Shown: positions 33,501-41,579, counted from the first letter of the stretch. The stretch is DNA of 64,000 nucleotides from Primulina eburnea (GCF_022965805.1 NC_133103.1:46746120-46810119); one strand, 5' to 3'. Notes: generated by a model from the sequence alone, not told the origin. Numbers and translations are program-made.

Positions 33501-36294
33501 AGAATGCATGAAATGCAATGAGGGAAGAAAATACATGAGAAATGAGGGTTTTGCAAGACTGCACCCGCGCTTAGTACAAGAGTGCACCCGCGGTCATGCA
33601 ATTGTGGATTTGAACAAGAAAAGTCGAAGCTACACCGCACCCGCGGTGCCACTAAGACCGCACCCGCGGTGCATGTCCAGTAGGGGGCATGTTTTTGACA
33701 TTTCGAGACCACACCCGCGGTGCAAAGACCGCACCCGCGGTCTTGCAGCGACCGCACCCGCGGTATATGTTCTGCATTTTTGGATAGAATGGCCGAGAGC
33801 TTGGCGCACCCGCGTTCCTTACAGCTACCGCACCCGCGGTCATGCGTGTAATGTGAAAAATATAGACACTTGTTCCTACCATGCAAATTTAATGAGTTGT
33901 CTTCATTTACTTGCCATTTCAGAACTTTGAGGGCCGAGAGAATCCAGGAAGAAAGTCTCCATTTCCTTTGATCTTTGAAGTTAGAATTCTCAAGGTTTAA
34001 CCATCCGATTTTGCACTCCGAGTTGAGATTCTTGTTCTTCGCGTCAAGGGCTTCAAGGTGATGTAAGTTTCCTTCAATTCAAGCATGAGTTGAGATATTA
34101 GTGTTAGGGAAACTTGGATATGCTTGTAGATATATGTTCTTATGAGTATAAGCATTATATATTCGCAAGCGGATCGATTATCGGATGTCCTACGCAATTG
34201 TTACGATTTTCCAGCATATTTAGAGCTAAATTATGCAGATTTTGGATAGTATCATATGATTATGATGATGAATATGAGTTGAGATTATTGATTATTGATA
34301 TATGATGATATTTGGATAGACCGGTATTGAGAAATCATGTCGTTATGCTGTCCGACTGTACCAAGATCACGTATAGAATTAGATAGGTGTTGAATGGAGT
34401 TGGGAATTGATATTGTATGTCTCTGCATTGTCATTTCAGATTGGGAGTGACAGAGTTTAGATCCCGACTTCGAGACTTCGATTTAATTCAACACGAAAGG
34501 TATAAGCAATGTTTGTTTGGGAAGTCACAACTCAAATAAGATATTAGTTGAGTTTCCCAAACTAAAATCACATACTAGAATTGTTGTATTTGTTGAATCA
34601 TGTTTATGAATTGTTTATAGAATTATATTCAAATGTTGTAACATGATTATGCTTTGATTATAGAATTGTATTCAAGCATATAAGATTATTGTGATATTCA
34701 GATATGAATATGAGCATGCTTTGTTTACAGATTGATATTCATTGCATTTAAGATAGGAGAGTCGTTGACAGCCATCGTCAACTATCTAGATGTTCGGTGT
34801 ATCTCAGCTTAGGAGCAGCCATGACTCCTATTGCAGCCATAGATACAGCTCAGACCGAAGTTTAGGAATAAGACGTACAGTCACCCCGAGTGGGAGGGTA
34901 GGTGACAGCCATTGACGTCTTATTCATACGGGATCCCTAGAGTTATAGTCGAGTCGAGTCTAGACATGATTTGATTAGCATTGCATGTATATATGTATGA
35001 ATGTTCTTCATGATAGCATGTTTCATGATTTAAATTGTTATATGCATGTATACATGTTTATACTGGGATTTGTTCTCACCGGAGTTTTCGGCTGTTGTTA
35101 TGTCTGTATGTGTGCATAACAACAGGTGGGGCAGGATCTGGGTCACGCAGAGGATGAGAGCTGGACATAGCGTGGTGATCTCGGGCATAGCAGAAGAACT
35201 AGTAGTTGTACTTGTGGCATGTACTGTATTTAATTACTAGTTGTTGAGTAGAAATGGAACAAGACATGGTTGTACTTTGTGTTTGTACATGATGATGGTA
35301 AAATAAATAAAGACTTTATGTTGTATATTATACATTAGATGTAATGTGAAAAGCAAATTTTTGACCCACATTTTCTAGCAAAGATCCACTTAAATCCCCA
35401 AGGGTGTGTTTGGTTGAGTGGATTAAATAAGGATAGATTAATAGTCCAATATATATCGTTAAAATTTTAAGATGTTTTAATAATCATTTTGACTCGGTTT
35501 AAGATCCAATTTTATTAATCAAATAGTTATCCATAAAATTGGATCTTAAACCGGGTCAAAATGATTATTAAAACAACTTAAAATTTTAACGATAAATATT
35601 GGACTATTAATATATCCTTATTTAATCCACTCAACCAAACACACCCCAAAAGAATTGAGTTAGAGCCCGGGTCCCCACAAAATTTGTATAATTTTGAAAT
35701 AATATGAAATTAGCCCGGTAGATCAATTCAAAATATTAAAAAATTCAAGAGTTTAAAATTCTAGCTCGAACAGAGTCATATTTCTGGCTTCGCCACTGTA
35801 TATATAATATATGATTCAGAAACTACTTCATGATTTAGTACCAGTTGTAGTCGTTTTTCGCGGTCGCCTCGCCAAGAAATTCAAGTCCCGTCCCTTTTCT
35901 CCCGATGGACTCCATTCTATACAGCCCATAGTTTCCTAAAATGATTCAGAAACTAATTCATGCATGATTTTGCATGTTTCTAAAACGGATTCGGTTTCGG
36001 TTTTTGACAGAATTTTTTATCGGGTTCAACTGGAACGATCGATGATATTTTATTTTTATTTTAAAAGATAATACTTTTTAGGAAAATGAAAGCATCAAAA
36101 ACTGAACATGAGAAATATATATATATTTTACCATTTGCATCGAATTCATCGGAAACAGGCTGAAGAAGGCTAACCGATTCTTTCCCACGCTTCTGTATAT
36201 CTCGGAAGAATGAAAGCTCTTCGTCCCTATCCTTCGAACAATCCGAAATCTTCTTCGGTCTCATCACGCCACGGAAACCATCCCTCTTGTTCAT
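18442..36294 (-). CDS. serine/proline-rich family protein, 5 exons, giant intron 2
   Basis: Exons on the minus strand: 36132-36294, 35842-35935, 21023-21131, 19625-20419, 18442-18501. Lengths 163+94+109+795+60 sum to 1221 bases, 407 codons with stop, and every junction has GT..AG and a matching phase. The protein resembles, from memory, the plant family containing Arabidopsis At2g40070 and At3g08670: an acidic N-terminal block ending in [12 protein letters not shown], a [16 protein letters not shown] block, the hallmark [15 protein letters not shown], then a long basic Ser/Pro/Arg-rich tail ([36 protein letters not shown]). Some relatives are reported as microtubule-associated; function here is inference. 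Intron 2 is 14,710 bp because of a nested transposon cluster; without it about 206 bp remain. The last exon is the least certain. Confidence 0.8.
18703..18921 (-). mobile_element. GTCTCAC-type MITE in intron 4
   Basis: Starts GGCAAAAACTTG and ends GACCTACTC, with a perfect 9-bp target duplication ATGATTATT at 18694-18702 and 18922-18930. It contains the family's GTATTACTTTTTATTGTGAATATCG core, here partly duplicated. Confidence 0.88.
19625..20419 (-). CDS. exon 4 of the serine/proline-rich gene
   Basis: The main coding exon, 265 codons in phase 0. Acceptor GTGATCAG precedes TTTTCAGGG (FSGKDKS). The donor is AAG/GTAGGT, a strong consensus, at 19624. It encodes the basic, serine/proline-rich region with [45 protein letters not shown] and [14 protein letters not shown]. 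An ATG at 20293 is internal, not the start. Confidence 0.85.
20504..20542. mobile_element. fragment of the GTCTCAC-type MITE in intron 3
   Basis: GAGTAGGTCTCTTGTGATAC followed by GGTCTCACGAATCTTTGTC matches one end of the family; the rest is missing. Confidence 0.7.
21023..21131 (-). CDS. exon 3 of the serine/proline-rich gene
   Basis: 109 bases between a minus-strand acceptor ATAG and donor AGG/GTCAGT. Its first base completes the split TGG codon (W) begun by exon 2 and it ends in phase 0. It encodes [19 protein letters not shown], the most recognisable block of the family. A (TTTGAA)4 microsatellite lies just upstream in the intron. Confidence 0.85.
21391..23374 (+). repeat. 5' LTR of the gypsy element
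   Basis: TGTAAGG...CCCCACA, 1984 bp. It contains an array of palindromic GC-rich motifs near its start (21498-21782) and lacks the MITE found in the 3' LTR, so it serves as the empty-site reference. Confidence 0.93.
21498..21782. repeat. phased array of nine ACCGCACCCGCGGT palindromes (5' LTR)
   Basis: Units start at 21498, 21521, 21573, 21597, 21648, 21670, 21693, 21745 and 21769. Six are perfect ACCGC-ACCC-GCGGT (5-bp arms, 4-bp loop); units 1, 2 and 8 are degenerate. Spacings fall into about 22-24 and 51-52 bp, giving a superimposed period of about 75 bp. Confidence 0.9.
23380..23392 (+). other. primer-binding site of the gypsy element
   Basis: TGGTATCAGAGCC, complementary to the 3' end of initiator-methionine tRNA, five bases after the 5' LTR. 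Confidence 0.9.
23631..27535 (+). CDS. gypsy gag-pol, part 1 (up to the copia insertion)
   Basis: Begins at ATG 23631 (MPPRRAAV). In order: retrotransposon gag (about residues 40-220), two zinc-knuckle-like motifs ([13 protein letters not shown] and [14 protein letters not shown], about 280-315), aspartic protease ([10 protein letters not shown], about 400), reverse transcriptase (catalytic FIDD, about 735), RNase H ([10 protein letters not shown]), integrase zinc finger ([19 protein letters not shown]) and the integrase core with its acidic residues (MDFVTKL, SDRDPRF, DGQSER). No internal stop occurs. A nested copia element cuts it at 27535; beyond that the annotated frame would enter the copia LTR. 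Confidence 0.92.
27531..27535. other. target-site duplication CAGAC (left)
   Basis: CAGAC at 27531-27535 is repeated at 32717-32721, the two sides of the nested copia element. Confidence 0.92.
27536..27843 (-). repeat. 3' LTR of the nested copia element
   Basis: TGTTAGG...CTCAACA in plus orientation, 308 bp, next to the minus-strand purine-rich CCAAGTGGGAGAT at 27844-27856. Confidence 0.95.
27905..31819 (-). CDS. copia gag-pol polyprotein, intact frame with YVDN active site
   Basis: ATG at 31819, 1304 residues. Gag domain in the first 200 residues; CCHC knuckle [14 protein letters not shown] about 237-250; protease VLDSGASFH about 290; GAG-pre-integrase [15 protein letters not shown]; integrase core ([39 protein letters not shown]); RT ([14 protein letters not shown] [25 protein letters not shown]); RNase H ([40 protein letters not shown]). 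The RT catalytic box, YVDD in active relatives, reads YVDN: residue 990, codon at 28850-28852 (AAT on the minus strand). This change would be expected to cripple polymerisation, although the frame is otherwise open. Confidence 0.95.
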   Translation of the reverse strand: MTGDESTGHSIRKFNGTDFAFWRMQIEDYLYGKDLELPLSAKPEKMDDVEWNRLDRKVLGVVRLTLTQSVAHNVAKETTTASLMKALSDMYEKPSANNKVHLMKKLFNLKMGEGTSVAAHLNEFNTVVNQLLSVNIDFGDEVQALILLASLPNSWEPMRAAVSNSVGSAKLVFTDVRDRILAEEVRRTDSGETLKGSALNLENRGRNNNRNSNWGRGRSRSNSRNGRGHSKSGKKFECWNCGKQGHMKKDCRAPKKNGTEKDDGANTVTEEITDALILSVDSPIDSWVLDSGASFHTTAHKETMENYVAGNHGKVYLADGEPLDIVGIGDIKLKTTNGSLWSINKVRHVPGLMRNLISVGQLDSEGYHVSFGTNSWKVTKGAMVVARGQKTGTLYMTSTCRDTIAVVDSSKNTELWHCRLGHMSEKGMKILVKNGQIPELKSVEHQFCESCIFGKQKRVSFLKVGKELKQRKLELVHTDVWGPAPTSSLGGSHYYVTFIDDSTRKVWVYFMKNKSDVFSVFKKWKALVENETNLKVKCLRSDNGGEYVNAEFREYCAMNGIKMQNTIPRTPQENGVAERMNRTLNERARSMRLHAGLPKTFWADAVSTAAYLINRGPSVPLDYKIPEEVWSGKKADLSFPKVFGSFSYVHIDDSDRSKLDSKSNKCFLIGYGDAEFGYRFWDNQNRKIIRSRNVIFNEQVLYNDAVGKTSDSGSSVLKESTVVNFGDFSADNSPTVEENRGIVEEEVDENVAPEVNPQTPIAELRRSSRISKPVHRWSPSLNYILLTDRGEPGCYEEAEQSDDLIEWEAAMKDEMDSLKSNETWTLTKLPKGKQALHNKWVYRIKEEPDGSKRYKARLVVKGFQQKEGIDYTDIFSPVVKLTTIRTVLSLVVKEDLHLQQMDVKTAFLHGSLDEEIYMRQPQGFEMRGKEELVCKLQKSLYGLKQAPRQWYKRFDSFMKNNSFVRCEADHCCYIKRFDNSYIILLLYVDNMLIAGASLHEIDRLKRKLSTEFAMKDLGAAKQILGMRIFRDKDVLKLSQEDYVKKVLSRFQMQDAKPVTAPLASHFKLSKDQSPSTEEERNYMAKVPYASAVGSLMYAMVCTRPDIAHAVGAVSRFMSNPGRKHWEAVKWILRYLKGSSGFVLCFRKSDLGLDGYVDADNGGDIDSSKSRTGYVYTLGGTAISWVSRLQDVVAISSCEAEYIAVTEAAKEMMWLQPFLRELGQNYDGSVLHCDSQSAIHLAKNPVYHGKTKHIQVRYHFIRSALEDGVLALEKIPGSRNPADMLTKAVTSEKLKLCATSVGLLG
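31820..32393 (-). other. untranslated leader of the nested copia element
   Basis: Minus-strand leader between primer site and gag start. It is GC-rich at 31945-32210, with no coding role recognised; open frames here are short and overlap on both strands. Confidence 0.7.
32394..32406 (-). other. primer-binding site of the nested copia element
   Basis: Minus-strand TGGTATCAGAGCC, two bases inside the 5' LTR; complementary to initiator-methionine tRNA. Confidence 0.92.
32409..32716 (-). repeat. 5' LTR of the nested copia element
   Basis: 308 bp, one mismatch to the other LTR (GAGCTACGTCC here, GAGCTATGTCC there). Followed by the CAGAC duplication. Confidence 0.95.
32722..33352 (+). CDS. gypsy gag-pol, part 2 (integrase end and chromodomain-like tail)
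   Basis: Resumes the gypsy frame directly after the copia target duplication. Lengths 3905+631 make 1512 codons in frame, showing no other damage. It encodes the end of integrase ([18 protein letters not shown]), the [20 protein letters not shown]-terminal region, [15 protein letters not shown], and a chromodomain-like end ([24 protein letters not shown]). In chromoviruses that tail is thought to steer integration to heterochromatin. Interrupted as it now is, no full protein can be produced from this locus. Confidence 0.92.
33438..33450 (+). other. polypurine tract of the gypsy element
   Basis: AGAAGGAGAGAAA directly before TGTAAGG of the 3' LTR; primes plus-strand synthesis in LTR elements. 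Confidence 0.85.
33558..33840. repeat. phased palindrome array (3' LTR copy)
   Basis: The second copy of the nine-unit ACCGCACCCGCGGT array, two bases shorter between units 5 and 6, with unit 5 changed to ACCACACCCGCGGT. Confidence 0.88.
35402..35646. mobile_element. Tourist-like MITE (near-perfect hairpin) in the gypsy 3' LTR
   Basis: Starts GGGTGTGTTTGGTTGAGTGG and ends in the inverted sequence CCAAACACACCC; the whole 245 bp folds back on itself. A 3-bp CAA duplication lies at 35399-35401 and 35647-35649. The 5' LTR (23335-23350) has the undisturbed sequence, a true empty site. Confidence 0.95.
35842..35935 (-). CDS. exon 2 of the serine/proline-rich gene
   Basis: 94 bases. The acceptor CATTTTAG precedes GAAAC; the donor is TG/GTACTA at 35841. 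It completes a split GGA codon from exon 1, encodes [18 protein letters not shown] and AKNDYN, and ends with TG of the tryptophan codon finished by exon 3, 14.7 kb away. Too short to be found as an open frame on its own. Confidence 0.85.
36132..36294 (-). CDS. exon 1 of the serine/proline-rich gene
   Basis: Starts at ATG 36294 ([10 protein letters not shown]) and ends after ANG with donor G/GTAAAA at 36131. It encodes an acidic-basic block ending in [16 protein letters not shown], characteristic of the family N-terminus. Intron 1 is 196 bp. Confidence 0.85.
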
Positions 36295-36569
36295 GCTCTC
36301 GACGAGCGATTTCGCACTTGTTTTTTTTTTTTTAATCCTTAGTGAATTCTAATATGGTATCGGAGAAATCTATGTTCTATATAAATTAAATTGAAAGATG
36401 AAATATTTTTGTACATAGTGTAGTATAAAACAAGGATGAGAAGCCGGCAGAATTGGAGATGGAATATTCAAGATTAGGTTGATGATAGATTCTCATACGT
36501 TCGTGCATTTGGCAATGTTTGTGGCACTGCAGGCATGGCATGATTCCTTTAATCTCGAAAATATTATTT

Positions 36570-36692
36570 AGTAAGTCTTTTGTGATACGTTCTCACGATT
36601 TTTTATTCATTAGACGAGTTAGTCCTGCCCATATTGACAATAAAAAGTCTCAAAAAATTGACTCGTGACATCGTCTCACAGAAGTTTTTGTG
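36570..36692. mobile_element. GTCTCAC-type MITE, internally deleted
   Basis: AGTAAGTCTTTTGTGATACG...CGTCTCACAGAAGTTTTTGTG, with target duplication AATATTATTT at 36560-36569 and 36693-36702. Confidence 0.8.
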
Positions 36693-36849
36693 AATATTAT
36701 TTTAATGTCTTAAATTAAGACTTATATTTGGATAGGAAAGTTGTTTTTAAAAAAAGAATCCTGAAAAAGAATCTGATGTTGATTTAGTCTTAAACTACTG
36801 TAGGGAATTGTTTACACAGGTAAGGAGTTCCCAATGTTGATTCTAGCAA

Positions 36850-37008
36850 GACAAAAACTTGTGTGAGACGGTCTCACGAGTCGTATTTTATTAGAAGAAT
36901 CTCTTATTTGGGTCACCCTGAAAAAGTATTACTTTTTATTGTGAATATCGGTAAGATTGATAGTCTCACAGATAAAATTCATGAGACTGTCTCACAATAG
37001 ACTTACTC
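36850..37008. mobile_element. GTCTCAC-type MITE
   Basis: GACAAAAACTTGTGTGAGAC...CTTACTC, perfect 9-bp duplication TTCTAGCAA at 36841-36849 and 37009-37017. Confidence 0.9.
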
Positions 37009-37280
37009 TTCTAGCAATATCTGATGGGCCCACCAGCTCTCACCCAATCATTGGTTGCCGCATGGTGGACGGTTATTTCACGTGATACAACAACACTCGA
37101 CAACTAGTAACTTAGCACAAATTACTACACCGACTAATTGAAGTAGTACCTGAATTTTATCACGAACGGAAACTGAGGCAGCGATATGCAACAAGGAGGC
37201 AAGCAATATTATGTATTAGGCATATGGGCATGCAATTGGTTTGCAACTTGGCATACAAGAAGACACTCAAATTAGTGTCT

Positions 37281-37384
37281 AGCTTAGTTAGGCTATGCGA
37301 GAGGCCATCGAGCCATTTAATAGGCCATACGAAAAGCCAACCGATCCACTTAATTAGGCCATGGGAAAGTCCGAACGACCCACC
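37281..37384. repeat. degenerate short tandem repeats
   Basis: Three imperfect units of about 34 bp built on AGGCCATRCGARAGGCC followed by a CGA-CCA spacer and TTAAT. Confidence 0.45.
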
Positions 37385-37950
37385 GTCAGATTGTGTCTAA
37401 TATTATAGGAAAATAACAAAAAAAGGAAATCCCAAAAGGTAGGTTAGCCTATGTGAGCAATTTTCTTCGGCATGTCGCACTCACACACGAGTCCAACGTT
37501 TTCAGTATAAATCAGGCCCTTGATTTGCACCCATTGCGTAGACGCATGCGATTTCAGTACAAATCCGATGAATTGTGGTCGGGTCTAAGTCAAAATTATT
37601 TGAAATATTGGAATACATGTAAATGATGGAAATATAAATAAAATTGGGATGGAAATATTTATATAGTTTTAAAACAAAAGTAATGTTTGTAAAACTCCAT
37701 CCAATATATTTAGTGAATGGTGATTGGTAGAATTAGCCCACAAACTTCTTAACATGTGCCAGTAAGAATTAGAAAATGGGTCATTTAGCAAAAGCCCATA
37801 ATAATAAAGACTATAGTGGACAAAAAAAACATATCGGTGTGTGTGTTTTGATATCTTGCACACCTACCGTACACATATATGTGAGCACCGATGAAGTGTC
37901 ACTCACTTATTGGATGTGATGACACTCGTCTATTGAATATATAATTTGTA

Positions 37951-38121
37951 GGCAAAAACTTGTGTGAGACGGTCTCACGGATCGTATTTTGTTAGACAGA
38001 TATCTTATTTGGGTCATCCATGAAGAAGTATTACTTTTTATGCTAAGAATATTACTTTTTATTGTAAATATCCCATATCACTGATAAAGATTCGTGAGAC
38101 CGTCTCACAAGATACATACTC
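37951..38121. mobile_element. GTCTCAC-type MITE
   Basis: GGCAAAAACTTGTGTGAGAC...ACATACTC, duplication TAATTTGTA / TAATTTGAA (one mismatch). Confidence 0.87.
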
Positions 38122-38789
38122 TAATTTGAATATGTTTCATTGCATTCAATATATGAGTGTCATATCAGTTGTTGGCATATATATATAGTTTTGTTATTCT
38201 GTCCCCACCAACCATGTCAATCTTTGTGTCTACTAATGAAATGTCACTCGTCTATTGTATATAAAATTTTGGTATGATTCATCATATCTAATAGATTAAT
38301 AACACGTCGAATCGAGACTAGATGAAGATCAACGATAACTTTAAATTTTCAAAAAGTCAATAAAATGATAAAATACCATAAAATGTGATATAATTTAGTT
38401 TGATCTCGTCATCCAAAATACTGATCAATCTTGAGTCAGGTTGTTGAATCTTTTTTAAACCCCAAAATATTTTGATTTAATTATTTTAATTAATTAAAAA
38501 TAATATCTTTCTTTTTATTAGATTAGTAGTCAATAATGGAATCATATCAAACATTAGGGATTATTTAAAATTCAGTCCAGATATGCAGAATCTTGGTATA
38601 TCGGTCTTCCTATGATAAATATGAAAACCTAAAAAATATATTATAAATAAAGAATAAAAAATTTAATAAAACTTTCGTAGTTAAGTTCAAAACTTGAAGT
38701 CTTGAATTTTATTAATTTTATTTTAAATATTTTCTAAAATTTAAAATAAGCTAGAGAAGACGTGATGATTGATACTCTATTTATTAAAA

Positions 38790-38971
38790 GAGTAGGTCTC
38801 ATGTGCGACCGTCTCACGGATCACAATCTGTGAGACGGGTCAATCCTACCTATATTCACAATAAAAAGTAATACTCTTAACATAAAAAGTAATACTTTTT
38901 CATGGATTATCCAAATAAAAATCCGTCTCACAAAATACGACTCGTGAGACCGTCTCACACAAGTTTTTGCC
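38790..38971. mobile_element. GTCTCAC-type MITE, opposite orientation
   Basis: GAGTAGGTCTC...CAAGTTTTTGCC, perfect 9-bp duplication TTATTAAAA at 38781-38789 and 38972-38980. A good full-length representative (182 bp). Confidence 0.92.
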
Positions 38972-39016
38972 TTATTAAAATATGTTTTTTTTTATGGAGT
39001 ATATAAATATTCACAA

Positions 39017-39198
39017 GCAAAAACTTGTGTGAGACGGTCTCACGGGTCGTATTTTATTAAACGGATCTTTTATTTGGGTTATCCATGAAAAAATATTACT
39101 TTTTATGCTAAGAATATTACTTTTTATTGTGAATATCGGTAGGGTTAACCAGTTTCACAGATAAAGATTTGTGATACAGTCTCACAATAGACCTACTC
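39017..39198. mobile_element. GTCTCAC-type MITE
   Basis: GCAAAAACTTG...GACCTACTC, 10-bp duplication ATATTCACAA at 39007-39016 and 39199-39208; 182 bp. Confidence 0.92.
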
Positions 39199-39208
39199 AT
39201 ATTCACAA

Positions 39209-39365
39209 AAAGTTGCTACACGATCTCAAAGATCAATTTTATGATACAAATCTTCTATTTGGGTCATCCATACAAAATTATATAGTTTATACTAAATATA
39301 TTATTTTTTATTTTAAATATAAACATAATTGATTAATCTCAAGAATAAAAATATATAAAATCGTC
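39209..39365. mobile_element. strongly degraded GTCTCAC-type MITE
   Basis: AAGTTGCTACACGATCTCAA followed by the family order (TTCTATTTGGGTCATCCAT, then the two ATTATTTTTTATT-like cores); ends not resolved. Confidence 0.5.
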
Positions 39366-39722
39366 TGCTTATATACATTTTATAATGATATAATACTAAT
39401 TTATAACACAAGCTCCCACACACTTTATATAATTTAAAGTAAGGAATCTATCAAAACAACTAGATTAGCCAATAATTTACCGTTTAAATAATGCATGCAC
39501 ACAAATTAATGTGCTTGGGTCAGGGTATTCCTTATTCGTGCGTCATATATAACCCAAAATAATTTAAATTTCATGCTAAAAAATATTTTCTAATAAATTT
39601 CAATTTTAAGCTCAGATTTATGTGTTTCAAATTACTAGACCTCAACAATTTTGAAATTCATTCAGATATTATTTTATCAGTATACATCACAAAATAGTTT
39701 TGAAATATTAAGTTATTTTCAG

Positions 39723-39878
39723 TGTTAGGTCTCTTGTGAGACGAATCAACTATACTCATATTTACAATAATAAGTAATACTTTTGACATAAAAAGTAATA
39801 TTTTTTCATTAGTTACTCAAATACGATATCTATTTCACAAAATTGACTCATTAGATCATCTTACAAATTTTTTTTTGT
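39723..39878. mobile_element. GTCTCAC-type MITE, degraded
   Basis: TGTTAGGTCTCTTGTGAGAC...CATCTTACAAATTTTTTTTTG, 10-bp duplication TTATTTTCAG at 39713-39722 and 39879-39888. Confidence 0.8.
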
Positions 39879-40127
39879 TTATTTTCAGAGATTTTCTTAG
39901 AGACATGACCTTATAGAAAGTAAAAATATCATATATTATATATTTAAGATTCCAAAATATCGGAAAATTTTTCAAAAGTTTCTCTCACGCACATCATATA
40001 CATGTTATTTTATAAAAAAATATTATCATGTATGTGGGTGTTTTTTCGTTTTTTGTTTGTTTTTTTATACAATACGTTTGTTGTTTTATGTTTTTGATAT
40101 GGGTTTTTTTTAATTATATTTTTCCTG

Positions 40128-40374
40128 GGAGTATGTCTCTTGTGAGACGGTCTCACGAATCTTTATCTGTGAAACGGATCAACCTTACCAATATTCACAA
40201 TAAAAAGTAGACGGTCTCACGAATCTTTATCTATAAGACGGGTCAACCCTACCAATATTCACAATAAAAAGTAATATTCTTAGCATAAAAAGTAATATTT
40301 TTTCATTGATGCTCTAAATAAGATATGTGTCTCACAAAATACGACTCGTGAGACCGTCTCACACAAGTTTTTGC
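40128..40374. mobile_element. GTCTCAC-type MITE with internal 64-bp duplication
   Basis: GGAGTATGTCTC...CAAGTTTTTGC. The stretch AGACGGTCTCACGAATC..AATAAAAAGT occurs twice, starting at 40145 and 40209, lengthening the element to about 247 bp. Confidence 0.85.
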
Positions 40375-41517
40375 TTTTTTTTTTCCGGAGTGATGGAATA
40401 ACCCCGGATGTATTACAATTAAATATTCAAAATAAATCAGTTTATACAAGGTTTTAAGATCAAAGTTTGGAAAATCAAAACTCAAATACGCGAATTTAAT
40501 GACTTTTTTTGGTAGTTTTTCCTCCTACGCATGTAAAATTTACCGGATAGTCGCAAATATAACCTCTTATTACCATTTTTTTAAAAAAATTGAAGATATG
40601 TCATATAAAAATAAAAATGAAAATAAAAATAAAAATAAAAATATATGGCTAGGATTCTTATAAAATATAATATATTTGACGTCATTCTCCCAATTTTTCG
40701 GGGAAACGAACACATTTATTGATTTACATATGCTTCTACCCGTACAGGCAAGAGGCCTGTTTCGATCGTATGATGTAAGAATCTTTTTTGTTCGAACTAA
40801 AATATTCATTTTTATTTATTAATTAATTAATTATTACACCATAGCCCACCAAAATAAAATAAATATTGCATTATTTAATCTGAAAAGTGGTAATGGAGCT
40901 CCATCAACCTGCATCACAATTTTTGACATTGATAATTGATAGAGGAATCTTATAATAAATTATTAAATACAATAATAATATATAAAGTCTTGGTATCTTG
41001 AATTAATTAATTAGGGCGCAAACAGTATTGATTGTAGTAACAAATCGATTTTAATACAAGATTAGATCTTGAATAAGAAAAAATATTTACGTTATATATT
41101 AATGTAATTATGACAATGTGGGATCATCCAGAGCCGGAGTCAGGATTTTAGTCAGTTTAGAGAACAATATTCAATAATTAATAAAACATAAAAATGGCAA
41201 CGGTTAATTGACAACCATAAAAATGTCTCAAAGTTCAAATACAAGCTACAAACAGTCAGAAACATCTGTTAGTTGATGTGAAATTCCAGAGAAATGATGA
41301 AGAACAACGCATATAGATTCTTCAATAAAAAAATACGATATAAAATATAAACCCTACATTCGAAAAATATATATAAATTCATTCCTTGTCGCAAAACAGA
41401 CACGAAATTTTAAAACAACTGAATGATAGAAGAACGTTGAAAAAAAAAACTAACTTAAATTCGGTGAAAATCTGAATTTTGTAGAGAATATGAAAGATGA
41501 AATAATAAGTAATTTAT

Positions 41518-41579
41518 TGGTTGGTTGGACAACAACAATATGAGAATCGACTATAGATTTGTAAATTATTAATAACTAT

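Larger units (their letters stand above)
21391..35679 (+). mobile_element. Ty3/gypsy element, Tekay-like chromovirus lineage
   Basis: Complete element: 5' LTR 21391-23374, primer site 23380-23392, one gag-pol frame, purine tract ending 33450, 3' LTR 33451-35679, flanked by AAATT at 21386-21390 and 35680-35684. Without the nested copia element it is about 9.1 kb. The LTRs differ by roughly 15-20 small changes in 1.98 kb by eye, so it is fairly young. The only disruption of its coding region is the copia insertion, making it probably competent before that event. Confidence 0.93.
33451..35679 (+). repeat. 3' LTR of the gypsy element
   Basis: Same sequence as the 5' LTR with scattered substitutions, plus a 245-bp MITE and 3-bp duplication at 35402-35649; net length about 1981 bp versus 1984 bp. 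Confidence 0.93.
21311..35798. mobile_element. hAT-type MITE, outermost shell of the nest
   Basis: Starts CAGTGGCGGAGC and ends GCTTCGCCACTG (inverted), flanked by TATATATA at 21303-21310 and 35799-35806, an 8-bp duplication as in hAT elements, although a TA-repeat target makes it weaker evidence. Its own sequence is only about 194 bp (21311-21390 and 35685-35798); everything between is the gypsy element. It lies in intron 2, 34 bp from the exon 2 donor and 171 bp from exon 3. Confidence 0.82.
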
